This document shows positions 13,560 through 22,998 of a DNA stretch of 64,000 bases, piece by piece; within the stretch, counting starts at the first letter, position 1; each line of letters begins with the position of its first letter. The DNA is taken from NCBI GenBank assembly GCA_947494145.1, contig CANLTZ010000004.1:62001-126000 (forward strand), in the 5' to 3' direction. Under the pieces are notes generated by a model. That model ran no database searches and was not told where the DNA came from. It worked only from the letters and a program-made list of their open reading frames with translations. The stretch comes from an uncultured Jannaschia sp. GTDB taxonomy: Bacteria > Pseudomonadota > Alphaproteobacteria > Rhodobacterales > Rhodobacteraceae. The translations under genes were made by a program, and so were the position numbers.

Positions 13560-14744
13560 ATGATCCATGATGTCGTCGTGATCGGAGGCGGCCCGTCGGG
13601 CGCAACCGCAGCCCAGGATCTGGCCGAACAGGGCCGCCGCGTCGCGCTGATCGACAAGGCCGGACGCATCAAGCCCTGCGGCGGCGCGGTGCCGCCCCGT
13701 TTGATCCGCGACTTCGATATCCCGGACGATCAGATCGTCGCCCGCATCGGGACGGCGCGCATGGTGTCCCCCACCGGCCGCCAAGTGGATATCCCCATCG
13801 AAGACGGCTATGTCGGCATGGTAGATCGTGAGCATTTCGACGAATTCCTGCGCATCCGCGCGGCCAAAGCGGGGGCTGAGCGACACACCGGCACCTTCCT
13901 GCGCGTCGACCGCGATGGCCCGAACCCCGTCGTGGTCTATCGTGACAAAGCCTCGGGCGAGGAAGTCCGGCTGGAAACCAAACTGATCATCGGGGCCGAT
14001 GGCGCCCGGTCTAATGTGGCCCGCGCCGAAGTGCCGGGTGGCGAGGCGATTCCCTATGTGATCGCCTATCATGAGATCATCGAGGCGCCCAAAGCCTCCA
14101 ACGCCTATGATCCGACGCGCTGCGACGTGGTCTATGACGGCGCGATCAGCCCCGATTTCTACGGCTGGGTTTTTCCCCACGGGGCGCAAGCCAGCGTCGG
14201 CATGGGCACCGGTCGCGACGGTGTGGACCTGAAGGCCGCCACGAAGGCGTTGCGCGAATCCTCGGGCCTGATGGAATGCGAAACAATCCGCCGGGAAGGC
14301 GCACCGATCCCGCTCAAGCCATTGAATCGTTGGGATAACGGCAAGGATGTCGTGCTGGCAGGCGATGCGGCAGGCGTCGTCGCGCCATCATCGGGCGAAG
14401 GCATCTTCTACGCCATGGTCGGCGGGCGCGTGGCTGCTGTCGCCGCCGAGAAGGTCCTGGCCACAGCGCAGGTCAAGCACCTGGCGGCGGCCCGCAAGCT
14501 CTTCATGAAGGATCATAAGGCCGTCTTCCGGATCCTTGGCGCGATGCAAGATGCCTATTACAAATCGGATGAGCGGCGCGAACGCTTTGTGACGCTCTGT
14601 CACGATGTGGACGTGCAACGCCTGACATTCGAGGCCTACATGAACAAAGAACTGGTCCGCGCCCGCCCGCTGGCTCACATCAAGATTGGCATCAAAAACT
14701 TGGCCCATTTGATGGGCTTAGTCCCCGCAACAGGCCGCGCATGA
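13560..14744 (+). CDS. bchP: Geranylgeranyl (bacterio)chlorophyll reductase BchP
   Basis: BchP (394 residues) stepwise reduces the geranylgeranyl tail of bacteriochlorophyll a to phytyl, using reduced nicotinamide or ferredoxin. It is a flavoprotein of the GG-reductase family: the N-terminal dinucleotide fold VVIGGGPSGATAAQDLAEQG is at residues 5-24, the motif KPCGGAVPPR follows near residue 40, and a second FAD motif LAGDAAGVVAPSSGEGI is near residue 265. It sits between orf428 and idi; its stop overlaps the idi start as ATGA. Confidence 0.96.
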   Translation: MIHDVVVIGGGPSGATAAQDLAEQGRRVALIDKAGRIKPCGGAVPPRLIRDFDIPDDQIVARIGTARMVSPTGRQVDIPIEDGYVGMVDREHFDEFLRIRAAKAGAERHTGTFLRVDRDGPNPVVVYRDKASGEEVRLETKLIIGADGARSNVARAEVPGGEAIPYVIAYHEIIEAPKASNAYDPTRCDVVYDGAISPDFYGWVFPHGAQASVGMGTGRDGVDLKAATKALRESSGLMECETIRREGAPIPLKPLNRWDNGKDVVLAGDAAGVVAPSSGEGIFYAMVGGRVAAVAAEKVLATAQVKHLAAARKLFMKDHKAVFRILGAMQDAYYKSDERRERFVTLCHDVDVQRLTFEAYMNKELVRARPLAHIKIGIKNLAHLMGLVPATGRA

Positions 14745-15271
14745 ATGTGATGATACCGGCCTGGCGTGACGGAGAACTTACGCCGGTCGAAAAGCTGCAA
14801 GTCCACAAGGAAGGGCTCCGCCACAAGGCGGTGTCTGTCTTTGTGACGGATGGCGACCGGCTTCTCATCCAGCAAAGGGCGTTGTCGAAGTACCATACGC
14901 CGGGTCTTTGGGCGAATACTTGCTGCACCCATCCCCATTGGGGCGAAGACGGCGCCACTTGCGCAGTTCGCCGCCTGGATGAAGAGCTGGGGATCACGGG
15001 CCTGACCCTGTCCCAGCGCGAAACGTTGGAATATCGCGCTGACGTGGGAGACGGTTTGGTGGAGCATGAAGTGGTCGAGGTCTTCGTCGCCGAAGCACCC
15101 ATCGGAATGACCATCGCGCCCAACCCCGATGAGGTGAACGCTACACGATGGGTCTCGATCCCCGACTTGGCGGAGGAAATCGGGAACGGCGCCGAGCACT
15201 TCACCCCCTGGATCCGCATCTATATGCAGGACCACCGCGAAAGCATCTTCGGCGCGTTGAGTAGGGTGTGA
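14741..15271 (+). CDS. idi: Isopentenyl-diphosphate delta-isomerase, type 1 (orf176)
   Basis: The 176-residue Nudix-fold enzyme interconverts isopentenyl and dimethylallyl diphosphate, supplying prenyl precursors for carotenoids, the bacteriochlorophyll tail and quinones. The catalytic cysteine region NTCCTHPHWGE is at about residues 65-75, followed by the Nudix-like helix CAVRRLDEELGI; metal-binding histidines and glutamates are in these motifs. It is coupled to bchP by an ATGA overlap and is the last gene of the rightward ppaA-ppsR-bchG-orf428-bchP-idi group. About 80 bases separate its stop from the convergent LprI-like gene; no clear intrinsic terminator was seen there. Confidence 0.95.
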   Translation: MNVMIPAWRDGELTPVEKLQVHKEGLRHKAVSVFVTDGDRLLIQQRALSKYHTPGLWANTCCTHPHWGEDGATCAVRRLDEELGITGLTLSQRETLEYRADVGDGLVEHEVVEVFVAEAPIGMTIAPNPDEVNATRWVSIPDLAEEIGNGAEHFTPWIRIYMQDHRESIFGALSRV

Positions 15272-15353
15272 GATTAGCGGAAGGTCTACGTCTTCCGATA
15301 CTTGCCGCGTCCAGTATGATCAAAAAGCGCCGTACCGGTTTTCTAAGACCGCT

Positions 15354-15863
15354 TCAGGGCAACCAAGCGAATTGCCGTTCCATCAGCCCGATCAGGTATA
15401 TTGCCTGTTCTCCATCAAACTCCATCAGGCAGAGGTCGCGCCGAAGTTTTCCGTCGTCAAAGAGGTCGAGTCGAACCTCACAGATCGCGTCACGGAAATC
15501 GATCCAACTACGCTGCATAGCCGCCGTGGCAGGCGCAATACTTGCTCCGGAGCCATATTGCTGATCAATCTCGGCACTCATTCTCGCAAGATCATCCAAC
15601 GCGGCTTCTGTGCGCTCCAACCAGTAGGCCCGTTCTTTCTGCACGCATGTTGTCATGCCGAAGATGCTGTCGCCACGAGGTAACTCACTACAGGCACCCG
15701 CAGCCAAGCCGACACACTGATAGGCATCGGTGTGAAATTGAAGGCATTGTTCGATGCGCTCGATGTCGATGTGAAGCTCCTCCGCCATCACGGCGACTGG
15801 GGACGTCAGCATGGCGAGGGCTGCGAAGCAGCGTGTCAGATACAATAAGCAAGAACGCGTCAC
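15354..15863 (-). CDS. Secreted LprI/DUF1311-like protein
   Basis: The 169-residue protein begins with a typical Sec signal peptide (hydrophobic LTRCFAALAMLTSPVAVMAEE, cut probably after AMA/VMA-E). The mature part has four to six cysteines and ends in the DUF1311/LprI pattern (SWIDFRDAICEVRLDLFDDGKLRRDLCLMEF), found in proteins including a mycobacterial lysozyme inhibitor. It is not a recognised photosynthesis gene, yet it lies between idi and the puf terminator, convergent with idi. Its lower GC and codon use by eye differ somewhat from neighbouring bch genes. Function is unknown; periplasmic location is the only safe inference. Confidence 0.75.
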   Translation of the reverse strand: MTRSCLLYLTRCFAALAMLTSPVAVMAEELHIDIERIEQCLQFHTDAYQCVGLAAGACSELPRGDSIFGMTTCVQKERAYWLERTEAALDDLARMSAEIDQQYGSGASIAPATAAMQRSWIDFRDAICEVRLDLFDDGKLRRDLCLMEFDGEQAIYLIGLMERQFAWLP

Positions 15864-15893
15864 GGATATTCGTCTCCAGATTTCGGGTTGGCT

Positions 15894-15936
15894 AAAGCGG
15901 TTTTCGGAAAACCTGGATCAGTATTTCCGAAAAACG
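15894..15936. repeat. Imperfect palindromic repeat, copy C
   Basis: A 43-base imperfect inverted repeat is centred on CCTGGATCAG, with arms GTTTTCGGAAA and TTTCCGAAAA. Its plan (AAAGCG, T-rich arm, CCTGRATCAG core, complementary arm) is shared with the two repeats at 58.95-59.06 kb. It lies in the 290-base non-coding stretch between the LprI-like gene and pufC, which otherwise holds only the puf terminator. Confidence 0.6.
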
Positions 15937-16033
15937 TCCTACCATTGCATTGATGTTGCACCGTTTCTCAGAAAGATGGTGGTTCAGGATTTTTCGAGAA
16001 TCTCTGTAGAAATTTTTGCGCCTCAGAACCAAC

Positions 16034-16069
16034 AAAGCGCGCAATGCCGAACGTGGCATTGCGCGCTTT
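16034..16069 (-). terminator. Strong hairpin terminator of the puf operon
   Basis: A perfect 15-base-pair stem (AAAGCGCGCAATGCC at 16034-16048 paired with 16055-16069) with a six-base loop lies 85 bases after the pufC stop. On the reverse strand it is followed by TTTGTTGGTT, a moderate U-tract, as expected for an intrinsic terminator or 3' stabiliser of the long puf messenger. Confidence 0.85.
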
Positions 16070-16153
16070 AGATGCCTTGCGGTTTGGCGATACGTCCGCA
16101 GGCATGGGACGGGCCTGGCATCGATCTGACAGACCGGGCCAGGCTGCGGGGGC

Positions 16154-17266
16154 CTATTCGTAAACCGGTGGCTCCGAACTCGCCAGTTCCGGCCAATCCG
16201 CGATCACGTTCAAGCCTTGCATCGGCTTGTTGTAGCCCTTGTGACACGTCTTGCAGGCGGCCTTCGGCGCGTCGGCATAGACGGGGCCCAAGCGCTCTGG
16301 CGGATAGACGGGCCCAAGCGGGTCCAGATAGTCGATGTTGAGGTCCTGGACCATCAAGATGCCCAAGGATGCCGTCGACCATTGCGGCGTGTATTGCGAC
16401 GGGTCGTAGAACGCGCGGGAGTTGTGGCAGAAGACACAATTCACACCCAACGAATTGGAGAAGTAATTCATCAGGCTGTAGGTCCGCTCCGTATCCTGCC
16501 AAGTGGCCACGCCCTCGTCGCTTGGACGGTCGCCCACGCGGCTTTCCAGGTCGTGCACATTGATCGGCTCGGTCTGGAACAGATACTGATAGAGCGCGTC
16601 TGACGGCAATGATGTGAACTGCGACAACGGGGTCGCCCGGTTCTGGACACCGCCCCAGCCTTCCATGTCACGCACGACAGGGTCGATGCGGAACCAGATG
16701 TCGCTCGGCACGGCCTGGCCGCGGTGACAGGTGTAGCAGTTCACCCCGACCTCGGCATTGGCGTTGACGTGGTCGGACCATTCTTCGTTGATGTATTGCG
16801 TCATCTGGATCATCCGACGCGACACCACTTTGGTGTAGTTGTCATCCGACGCGTAGTTGATGTCGCCGTCCGCAGTCTCGACATGGCAGTAGAGGCAGCC
16901 CTCATCGGGCGAGACCCAGTTCGTCATGGCGTTCATCAGACGGTTGAAGTTGCCGTCCGTGACACCGCCCAGGACTTGGACGTTTTCATAGACTTCACCG
17001 GCCAAAGGCTCCCCTTCGTCGCGGGGATACGGTTCTTCGGTATAGTAATCCGCGATGGACGGGTCGGTCGACACCGTCAGCGCGGCGATCTGCATACCCG
17101 TGCCCCGCGGCCCCGTCTGCGTGAAGTCATCGTTGAAGGGCTGGCCGTAGGACGCAACCATCGCCGCCACGAACAGCGCCCCCCCGAGTGTCCCTACCAG
17201 AATGGCGGGGCCGTAGATATCGGTGGGATTCTTGTTGTTCCAGTCGTTGAACCACTTGGGAAACAT
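16154..17266 (-). CDS. pufC: Photosynthetic reaction centre tetraheme cytochrome c subunit
   Basis: PufC (370 residues) donates electrons to the photo-oxidised special pair from the periplasmic side. Four CxxCH haem sites are present: residues 124-128 (CLYCH), 177-181 (CYTCH), 277-281 (CVFCH) and 338-342 (CKTCH), with methionine ligands in MTNW, MIQMTQYI, LMNYF and ILMVQDL contexts. The N-terminus has one hydrophobic helix (residues 21-40) but no lipobox cysteine, so it is probably anchored by an uncleaved helix and not by lipid. Its ATG overlaps the pufM stop by one base with GGAGG upstream. No pufX is found; pufC takes that place, as in Roseobacter-type operons. Confidence 0.97.
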   Translation of the reverse strand: MFPKWFNDWNNKNPTDIYGPAILVGTLGGALFVAAMVASYGQPFNDDFTQTGPRGTGMQIAALTVSTDPSIADYYTEEPYPRDEGEPLAGEVYENVQVLGGVTDGNFNRLMNAMTNWVSPDEGCLYCHVETADGDINYASDDNYTKVVSRRMIQMTQYINEEWSDHVNANAEVGVNCYTCHRGQAVPSDIWFRIDPVVRDMEGWGGVQNRATPLSQFTSLPSDALYQYLFQTEPINVHDLESRVGDRPSDEGVATWQDTERTYSLMNYFSNSLGVNCVFCHNSRAFYDPSQYTPQWSTASLGILMVQDLNIDYLDPLGPVYPPERLGPVYADAPKAACKTCHKGYNKPMQGLNVIADWPELASSEPPVYE

Positions 17267-18243
17267 CAGTTCGCCTCCGGGACATAGACCTCATAGCCAT
17301 AAGGCTCGAGATAGGTGGGGGCGAAGTAATGCTCCTGCGCCCAGATGAACCAGTTATCGACGACCGTCCCGGTCAGAAGGATGCCGATACCGCCGGTGAT
17401 GGGGGTCAGGACCGCGAACCACCAAGCCCAACGGTGAATGCCTTCCATCGTCGCGTTGAAGCCCATGGTCCAGCGCCAGAACAGGCCCGCCCGCTCGGAC
17501 GCGGTGCCGCGGTCGTAGATCTGCTCCAACTCTCGGTCGCCGCCATAGCGGGTCACCGCCAGGATGGTCGCGCCGTGCATGGCGAACAGAAGGACCGAAC
17601 CATAGAGGAACACGATCGAAAGCGCATGGAACGGGTTGTAGTAGAGATTGCCATAGCGGATCGAAAACGCCGTCGTCCAATCCAGATGCGGGAAGATCCC
17701 GTAGGGCACCATTTCCGACCACGACCCCATCAGGATCGGACGGAACAGCCCCAGCACCAGAAACAGCCAGATGGCGGCGCCAAAGGCCCAGGCCACGTGC
17801 TTGCCCATCTTGTGCTGCTGCGCCAGGCTGTAGGACCGCGCCCACCAGGACAGGACGGAAACCAGAAGCAGGAAGCTGGCAATCATGAACCAACCGCCAT
17901 CGTTCAGCGGCGGCATGCGCAGGCCGTATTCCGGGCTCGGCGGTTCAAGCGCCAGCCAGAAAAGCTGCCGGATGAATTCGGGGATCGACCAGCCAACCTG
18001 GCTGAGCATGTTGAACCCGATGATATTGAGCCACAACGTGCCCGTCACCAAGCTGACCACGCCGAAGCCACCCAGATAGATCGGGCCAAGCTGCGCGTTG
18101 CCCAGAACCCCGACCAACGCGCTGAAGGTGGTCTTCTCCGTCCGCTCCCGGGCGATCTGGTTTTCGTTATCCATCCCCATCTCAGGTGCACCCTGCACCT
18201 GAACTTGGGTGAAGATGTTCTGATATTCAGGCCACCAGCTCAT
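17266..18243 (-). CDS. pufM: Reaction centre M subunit
   Basis: PufM (325 residues) is one of the two core subunits binding bacteriochlorophylls, bacteriopheophytins, quinone QA and the non-haem iron. The bacteriochlorophyll ligand His206 (NPFHAL), iron ligands His223 (AMHGAT), Glu238 (DRELEQI) and His270 (GIHRWAWW) are all present, each four positions after the Rhodobacter sphaeroides numbering. The N-terminus [16 protein letters not shown] carries two or three extra residues relative to the common MAEYQNIF start, accounting for the offset. GGGAGG lies upstream and the start follows pufL by one base. Confidence 0.98.
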   Translation of the reverse strand: MSWWPEYQNIFTQVQVQGAPEMGMDNENQIARERTEKTTFSALVGVLGNAQLGPIYLGGFGVVSLVTGTLWLNIIGFNMLSQVGWSIPEFIRQLFWLALEPPSPEYGLRMPPLNDGGWFMIASFLLLVSVLSWWARSYSLAQQHKMGKHVAWAFGAAIWLFLVLGLFRPILMGSWSEMVPYGIFPHLDWTTAFSIRYGNLYYNPFHALSIVFLYGSVLLFAMHGATILAVTRYGGDRELEQIYDRGTASERAGLFWRWTMGFNATMEGIHRWAWWFAVLTPITGGIGILLTGTVVDNWFIWAQEHYFAPTYLEPYGYEVYVPEAN

Positions 18244-18244
18244 C

Positions 18245-19084
18245 TCACATACCTCCCGTCGCAGGCCAAATCGGCAGCGTCAGCCACCAGTTCCACCATT
18301 CAGGCCAGCCCTTGGTCCAAAGCGGACCGCTGATGATGATGCAGACCGCGCTCCAGAAGCCGGCATTGATGGCCAGCAGAAAGCCGAGGCGGTGGATGCC
18401 CAGCGTCCCGATGGAATAGCCGATGAAGTCGCGGAAGAAGGTGTCTTCGTCGTCCGGCGTCTTGGCGTTTTCCCCTTTTTCGGGATTGGCCGCCGACAGG
18501 ATCAGCGCGCCATGCAGCGCCAGCGCCAGGGTGGTGGTGAAAAACAGCGTCACCGCCAGCATGTGGGCCGGATTGTAGTGGAAGTGCAGATAGGCGTAGC
18601 CCGTGTTTGACACCCAATCGAGGTGGCTGAAGATGCCATAGGGGAAGGCGTGGCCCCAGGCGCCCATCAGAACCGGGCGGAACACGTTGAGCGTGACAAA
18701 GGCGAATATGGCGACGCCGAAGGCGAAGGGCACATGGTACCCCATGGCCAGCTTGCGGCAGATCTCGACCTCGCGCAGGGCCCAGGACACGAAGGCCCCG
18801 ACCGCGCAGATGGTGATGATCTGCCAAAGTCCGCCTTCCTGCAACGGCGCCATGCCAAGGCCATAGGAAAGGTCGGGCGGTGCGATATTGATCGTCCAGG
18901 GGTTGATCGTGCCCTGCCACATCGCGCCGATGAAGATCAGCAATGTGCCAAGTGCGGCGAAGAAGATCGTCGTGACGCCGAAGAAGCCAACGTAGAAGGG
19001 CCCGACCCAGAAGTCGAACAGATCGCCCCCGATCAGCGTCCCGCCCCGGACGCGGTATTTTCTCTCGAAGCTGAGCAGTGCCAT
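18245..19084 (-). CDS. pufL: Reaction centre L subunit
   Basis: PufL (279 residues) carries the active electron-transfer branch and the QB pocket. Special-pair/bacteriochlorophyll ligand His174 (NPAHML) and iron ligands His191 (LALHGA) and His231 (LGIHRLG) are present, all one position off standard numbering because Met1 is counted. The N-terminus [35 protein letters not shown] is highly conserved (residues 2-36). It is separated from pufA by 108 bases that hold a stable hairpin, and precedes pufM by one base, as in other puf operons. Confidence 0.98.
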   Translation of the reverse strand: MALLSFERKYRVRGGTLIGGDLFDFWVGPFYVGFFGVTTIFFAALGTLLIFIGAMWQGTINPWTINIAPPDLSYGLGMAPLQEGGLWQIITICAVGAFVSWALREVEICRKLAMGYHVPFAFGVAIFAFVTLNVFRPVLMGAWGHAFPYGIFSHLDWVSNTGYAYLHFHYNPAHMLAVTLFFTTTLALALHGALILSAANPEKGENAKTPDDEDTFFRDFIGYSIGTLGIHRLGFLLAINAGFWSAVCIIISGPLWTKGWPEWWNWWLTLPIWPATGGM

Positions 19085-19146
19085 TGGGGGCAGCCTCCGC
19101 GGTTGGGCGGCGGGGTGTGGGCCCGCCGGATGTCTTTATGGGTTGG

Positions 19147-19173
19147 CGTGGGCGAGCATGGTGCCCGCCCACG
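19147..19173 (-). other. Intercistronic RNA hairpin between pufA and pufL
   Basis: The arms CGTGGGCG (19147-19154) and CGCCCACG (19166-19173) form an eight-base-pair GC-rich stem in the pufA-pufL gap. In characterised puf operons a hairpin at this place protects the upstream pufBA message from 3' decay, giving excess LH1 over reaction centre. There is no U-tract, so a plain terminator is unlikely. Confidence 0.7.
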
Positions 19174-19192
19174 GCCGTGGTTCAACTCGCCG

Positions 19193-19357
19193 TCACTCGG
19201 ACGGAAGCGCACCCTGCGACAGCTCAAACCAGTTGAAGCCATCATAGGAGAGCAGGACGAGGTGGATCATCACGGCGAGCAGGAAGAGGAACACTCCCTG
19301 CGCGACGAAGACGCGACGCGGGTCGAAGACCAGCCAGATCTTGTAGAACTTGCTCAT
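19193..19357 (-). CDS. pufA: Light-harvesting 1 alpha polypeptide
   Basis: The 54-residue reading frame (start [20 protein letters not shown], end GALPSE) is a standard LH1 alpha chain: a short cytoplasmic N-terminus, one membrane helix around residues 15-36, and His32 (VMIHLVLLS) as bacteriochlorophyll ligand. It is too short to be obvious by length but unmistakable by sequence and by position between pufB and pufL. The distance to pufB is 12 bases, and the message runs into the hairpin at 19147-19173. There is no sign of a long C-terminal extension. Confidence 0.97.
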   Translation of the reverse strand: MSKFYKIWLVFDPRRVFVAQGVFLFLLAVMIHLVLLSYDGFNWFELSQGALPSE

Positions 19358-19369
19358 GTCTTATCCCCC

Positions 19370-19525
19370 TCAGAACGAGAACCAGGGGAACACAGCATAC
19401 GTCAGCAGGTGTGCGACCACGGCTACGCCCGTGAACAACATCGCCCCACTTTGGTATACCGCGTGCAGTTCCTGGGCCTGCTCGTCGGTGAGACCTGTAA
19501 AGGACAGGTCGGTTCTGTCAGCCAT
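19370..19525 (-). CDS. pufB: Light-harvesting 1 beta polypeptide
   Basis: This 51-residue LH1 beta chain starts [20 protein letters not shown], preceded by GGAGGAG six bases away. The single membrane helix carries the bacteriochlorophyll ligand His39 ([13 protein letters not shown]), and the second conserved histidine of beta chains is His21 (ELHAVY). A longer in-frame start upstream is not supported by the family. It is separated from pufQ by 192 bases of hairpin-rich leader. Confidence 0.97.
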   Translation of the reverse strand: MADRTDLSFTGLTDEQAQELHAVYQSGAMLFTGVAVVAHLLTYAVFPWFSF

Positions 19526-19605
19526 TGGAATACTCCTCCGAAACTGACGCCGCATACCCTGCGGCCGGGCCCCGGCACGGACTCATTCCCGCACCGGCCG
19601 TCCAC

Positions 19606-19663
19606 CCCCCTTTTGACAAGGGGGCGAATGTTGAGCCCCGATCCCCCCGGCCAAGGGATGGGG
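19606..19663 (-). other. Two GC-rich hairpins in the pufQ-pufB leader
   Basis: The first hairpin pairs CCCCCTT (19606-19612) with AAGGGGG (19618-19624). The second pairs CCCC/ATCCC (19636-19645, one bulged G) with GGGATGGGG (19655-19663). Neither is followed by a U-tract on the reverse strand, so they more likely act in RNA processing or 5' stabilisation of the pufBA messenger than in termination. This 192-base gap contains no other recognisable gene. Confidence 0.55.
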
Positions 19664-19717
19664 CCTTCTTGTTTTCCCCGGCGTGTCTGACGCGCCGAAG
19701 ATGTCGACCTGACCCCC

Positions 19718-19939
19718 TCAGACGGAGCAGATCGTGGTCGTCACATCCTTTGCGCGGGTCCAGGCATCGGTGACGATGCCCGGTCGCGGGGTGGCGTCGG
19801 AGGTGACTGCCGCTTGCGCGGCGCGCAGCGCAGCCAAAGGCAGCGACAGCGCAAAAACGGGCCCGAAATACATCCAATATTCCCAGCCAGGTTCCTTTCG
19901 GTGGCGGGCTACCGGGGTGTTTGAGGTCATGTCAGACAT
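19718..19939 (-). CDS. pufQ: PufQ, bacteriochlorophyll/complex assembly protein
   Basis: PufQ (73 residues) is a small protein with one hydrophobic helix ([24 protein letters not shown]). It lies between bchZ and pufB in all typical puf operons and is needed for normal bacteriochlorophyll formation; the mechanism is unsettled. The start [10 protein letters not shown] at 19939 has AGGAGG seven bases upstream and overlaps the last eight bases of bchZ; the longer open frame is shadow sequence. Assignment depends mainly on position, size and the characteristic [18 protein letters not shown] block. Confidence 0.9.
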   Translation of the reverse strand: MSDMTSNTPVARHRKEPGWEYWMYFGPVFALSLPLAALRAAQAAVTSDATPRPGIVTDAWTRAKDVTTTICSV

Positions 19940-21410
19940 GGTCGTCCTCCTGTATGTCGTGGGATTTGGGGGCCAGGGCCGCAACCGTGTCGGCGTCGAC
20001 ACGGGCAGCCCCCGCCCGGAGTGCTTCGCGCTCCGCTTCATCCCGAAGGGACTTGGCGGCGGAAATACGGGTTAGAACGGGGAATTCGGCGACGATCCGG
20101 TCCAGCAGGGCCTGGGCTTCAGGCTCCCACGGGAAATCGCGCTTGAGCTGGCTGGGTGTGGCCTCGGTCGCGTCCATCTCACTGCCCAGCGGCAAGATAT
20201 GGAACAGCGCATCGAACAGCCCGTTGCAGATTTCCTGCAACAGATAGGTCGCCCCGGCATAACCCATGAAAGGCGTGCCCGTGGCCCGCCGGATGGCCGC
20301 GCCCGGGAAGCCTGCGGCGATGAAGGCGGGCTTGGGTCCGAAGCCACCCGCAGTCTCAGCCATATACATTTTCTCGTTGATCGACCCCATCACAACCAAA
20401 GGCCGCTTGGTCGCGATCAAGTCCCGCACCGCATCGTTGTCGGTCTTCTTGCCCGCCAAACGCGGAATGGCGAAGGCGCAGGGCAGACCCAGATCTTCTT
20501 CCAGGAACAATCGGATGCCCCGGGTATACGTCTCGTTCGAGACGATCCCAAAGCTGGCTGTGGCAAAGAAATCCTGCGTGACGGACCGCCACAAATCCCA
20601 GACGGGCTTCAGCGTCGAATGTTTCTCACGCTCTATGAACGGCTCTGGGTCCAATCCGGTCAACTCGCCCAGCATCCGCAGAAAGGCGGTTGTCGAATCC
20701 ACGCCAATGGGCGCTTGCAGGTAGGGCTTGCCCAGCACCTCGGACAAGCCGCGCCCGAACTCGCGATACATGCAGACATTGACGTCCGCATTCACCAGGT
20801 TGCGCATCTCCGCCAGATGGGCGCCCAGCGGCATGACCATATTGATCTCGGCCCCGATCCCTTCGACCAGGCGCCGGATTTCAGCCAGATCCGAGGGCAT
20901 ATTGAACGTACCATACATCGGCCCCAGGATGTTCACCCGCGGCTTCGCACCTTCTTCGCGCGCCTTCTCCTTCGGCATCCGACCTTTGGTCATGCCGAAT
21001 TCGGTGAAAATCCAGGTCATGGCGCGGTCGGCCGCCTGCCACTGATCTTCATCAATGGTCCGCGGCAAGAAGCGCTGAATGTTCGTGCCCTCGGGCGTCA
21101 CGCCCCCGCCGATCATCTCGGCGATGGAGCCCGTGACAACGACAGCGGGCAGAGCCGGGTCCAACGTCCCCCAAGCGCGCTTCATGGCACCCTCGGTCCC
21201 GTCACGGCCAAGCTCTTCTTCGCCCAAACCCGTCGTCACGATGGGCAATTCATGGGGCGGCAGAGCATCGGTATAATGCAACACGCTGGTCACCGGCAGG
21301 TTCTCACAGCCCACCGGTCCGTCGATGACGACCTGCAAACCCTTTACGGCGCAGAAGGCGTAAACCGCCCCCCAATAGCCACCAGCCCGATCATGGTCCT
21401 GAACTAGCAT
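19932..21410 (-). CDS. bchZ: Chlorophyllide a reductase subunit Z
   Basis: BchZ (492 residues) and BchY form the NifDK-like component of chlorophyllide a oxidoreductase, which reduces ring B to the bacteriochlorin. The start [20 protein letters not shown] gives the normal length; upstream in-frame codons are shadow. GGGGGA lies seven bases before the ATG. Conserved blocks [31 protein letters not shown] and [14 protein letters not shown] are visible by position (residues 31-61 and about 402-415). An 88-base gap separates it from bchY, the largest in the bchCXYZ group, and its end overlaps pufQ. Confidence 0.95.
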   Translation of the reverse strand: MLVQDHDRAGGYWGAVYAFCAVKGLQVVIDGPVGCENLPVTSVLHYTDALPPHELPIVTTGLGEEELGRDGTEGAMKRAWGTLDPALPAVVVTGSIAEMIGGGVTPEGTNIQRFLPRTIDEDQWQAADRAMTWIFTEFGMTKGRMPKEKAREEGAKPRVNILGPMYGTFNMPSDLAEIRRLVEGIGAEINMVMPLGAHLAEMRNLVNADVNVCMYREFGRGLSEVLGKPYLQAPIGVDSTTAFLRMLGELTGLDPEPFIEREKHSTLKPVWDLWRSVTQDFFATASFGIVSNETYTRGIRLFLEEDLGLPCAFAIPRLAGKKTDNDAVRDLIATKRPLVVMGSINEKMYMAETAGGFGPKPAFIAAGFPGAAIRRATGTPFMGYAGATYLLQEICNGLFDALFHILPLGSEMDATEATPSQLKRDFPWEPEAQALLDRIVAEFPVLTRISAAKSLRDEAEREALRAGAARVDADTVAALAPKSHDIQEDDHV

Positions 21411-21498
21411 CGGGCATCCCCCATCACTGGTCGGAAAATACTCCGGGGAGCGCGAGGGGCTGGCCCCTCGCTCCAACGATGTGCCCCCAGAACACCCA

Positions 21499-22998
21499 TC
21501 AGATCATCTGCGCGGCCTTCGCGGCACGCGCCTTCTTGTCGAGTTTCTTCTGATGCAGCGCGCGGAAGTCGGGCCGCAGATTTGGCTCACCTTCCCAGAC
21601 ACCGGCGGTGTCGCCGTGACCCACGCCCTCGAAGAACGCCTTCATGCGTCCCATCCGGTCGCGATTGCCCATGGCCGCATTCACCACCTGCTGCAACGAT
21701 CCAGCCCCGGCGGGGCCCATCAGGGGCCGGGCTGAAATCAGGTTGGTGAAATAAAGCGAGGGTATCCCAAGCTCCTTGGCCTTCTGGACCACGGGCGTCG
21801 TGCCGATGGCCAGGTCAGGCTTCACGCCCTCCACCACCGACAGGTCATCTTCCAGCGAGGCGCGGAATTTCACCGTCACGCCCTTGGCTTCCAACCATTC
21901 CAGATCCGGCGCCGACCAGGGCGTCTTGGGGCAAGCGGTGCCCACGTAGGGGACATCCGCGCCGCTTTCGATCAGCAGACGCGCCACCAACAGCTCCGAG
22001 CCCTCATAGCCCGAAACCGTCACGGTTCCGTCGATGCGGGCGCCAGACAAAGCCCCCTTGATCGCCGGAAGGAATTGGTTCTGCGCCTCAGCCACCTTGG
22101 CGGCTTCGATCCCAAAGGCATCGCCGACTGAGGCGAGCCACGCAGCCGTGCCATCCACGCCCACGGGCGCAGATCCGAGAATCGGGCGTCCGGCCGCCTG
22201 AAACTCCCGCACGGCGGCGGTATAGAAGGGATGGATGGCGGCGACCGCGCCGCAATCCAACGCAGAATAGAACTCGCGCCACTCACGGCAGGGAACGACC
22301 GGACCTGCCGCCAGACCGAGTGGCGCGAGCATTCCTGCTACACCCAGAGGGTCGGCAGGAAACATTTCGCCCAACAGCGTGACTGTCGGACGATCGGATT
22401 TGCCCGCTTTCGGGGCAGGCACCGGGCCTGCCGCGATTTCCTTGCGGGCGTAGGAAAGCATGGCGCCGGCCAAGACATCCTTGGCTTCGGCGTGGGTGGG
22501 GATCCCGAAACCGGGAACATCGATGCCGATGATGCGAACACCGTCGATTTCATCGGGCAGTAGGCGCAGCGGCACACCCGAGGCGGTGGGTACGCACAGG
22601 TTGGTCACCACGATGGCGTCCAGCTTTTCCGGATCAGCCAGCTTGTGGACGGCGTCGCGGATGTCCTCGAACAGCTTGCCGGTCACCAGCGTCTCGCTGT
22701 CGAAAGGGACATACCCAACCGACCGGCGCGCGCCGTAGAAATGCGACACGAAGGTCAGGCCATAGACGCAGCAGGCGGACCCGCTCAACACGGTGGCCAC
22801 CCGACGCATCCGCAGGCCGACACGCAGCGACCCGAAAGCGGGGCACATGCTTTGCGGCTTGTCATGGGGTCCGACCGGATAATCGGCCTTGAAGCGGTCC
22901 AGCAGGTCACCTTGCCCGGCTTCGCGCGCTGCGGCTTCCATCGTCTCAGACGAGGAGCAGCCCCCCTGGGCCTCCATATTGCGGAAGTCGTCAGGCAT
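21499..22998 (-). CDS. bchY: Chlorophyllide a reductase subunit Y
   Basis: BchY (499 residues) partners BchZ in the catalytic component of chlorophyllide a reductase. Cysteines expected to take part in cluster binding occur in [13 protein letters not shown] and [20 protein letters not shown] near residues 50-85 and in [11 protein letters not shown]. The open frame extends over 100 codons into bchX; the start at 22998 ([14 protein letters not shown]) gives an eight-base overlap with bchX and the standard length. No anomalies were seen. Confidence 0.95.
   Translation of the reverse strand: MPDDFRNMEAQGGCSSSETMEAAAREAGQGDLLDRFKADYPVGPHDKPQSMCPAFGSLRVGLRMRRVATVLSGSACCVYGLTFVSHFYGARRSVGYVPFDSETLVTGKLFEDIRDAVHKLADPEKLDAIVVTNLCVPTASGVPLRLLPDEIDGVRIIGIDVPGFGIPTHAEAKDVLAGAMLSYARKEIAAGPVPAPKAGKSDRPTVTLLGEMFPADPLGVAGMLAPLGLAAGPVVPCREWREFYSALDCGAVAAIHPFYTAAVREFQAAGRPILGSAPVGVDGTAAWLASVGDAFGIEAAKVAEAQNQFLPAIKGALSGARIDGTVTVSGYEGSELLVARLLIESGADVPYVGTACPKTPWSAPDLEWLEAKGVTVKFRASLEDDLSVVEGVKPDLAIGTTPVVQKAKELGIPSLYFTNLISARPLMGPAGAGSLQQVVNAAMGNRDRMGRMKAFFEGVGHGDTAGVWEGEPNLRPDFRALHQKKLDKKARAAKAAQMI

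Noticed and set aside
15272-15353. Possible terminator after idi (AAGCG and CGCTT arms)
   Set aside because: Pairing is interrupted and no convincing stem or T-tract is seen.
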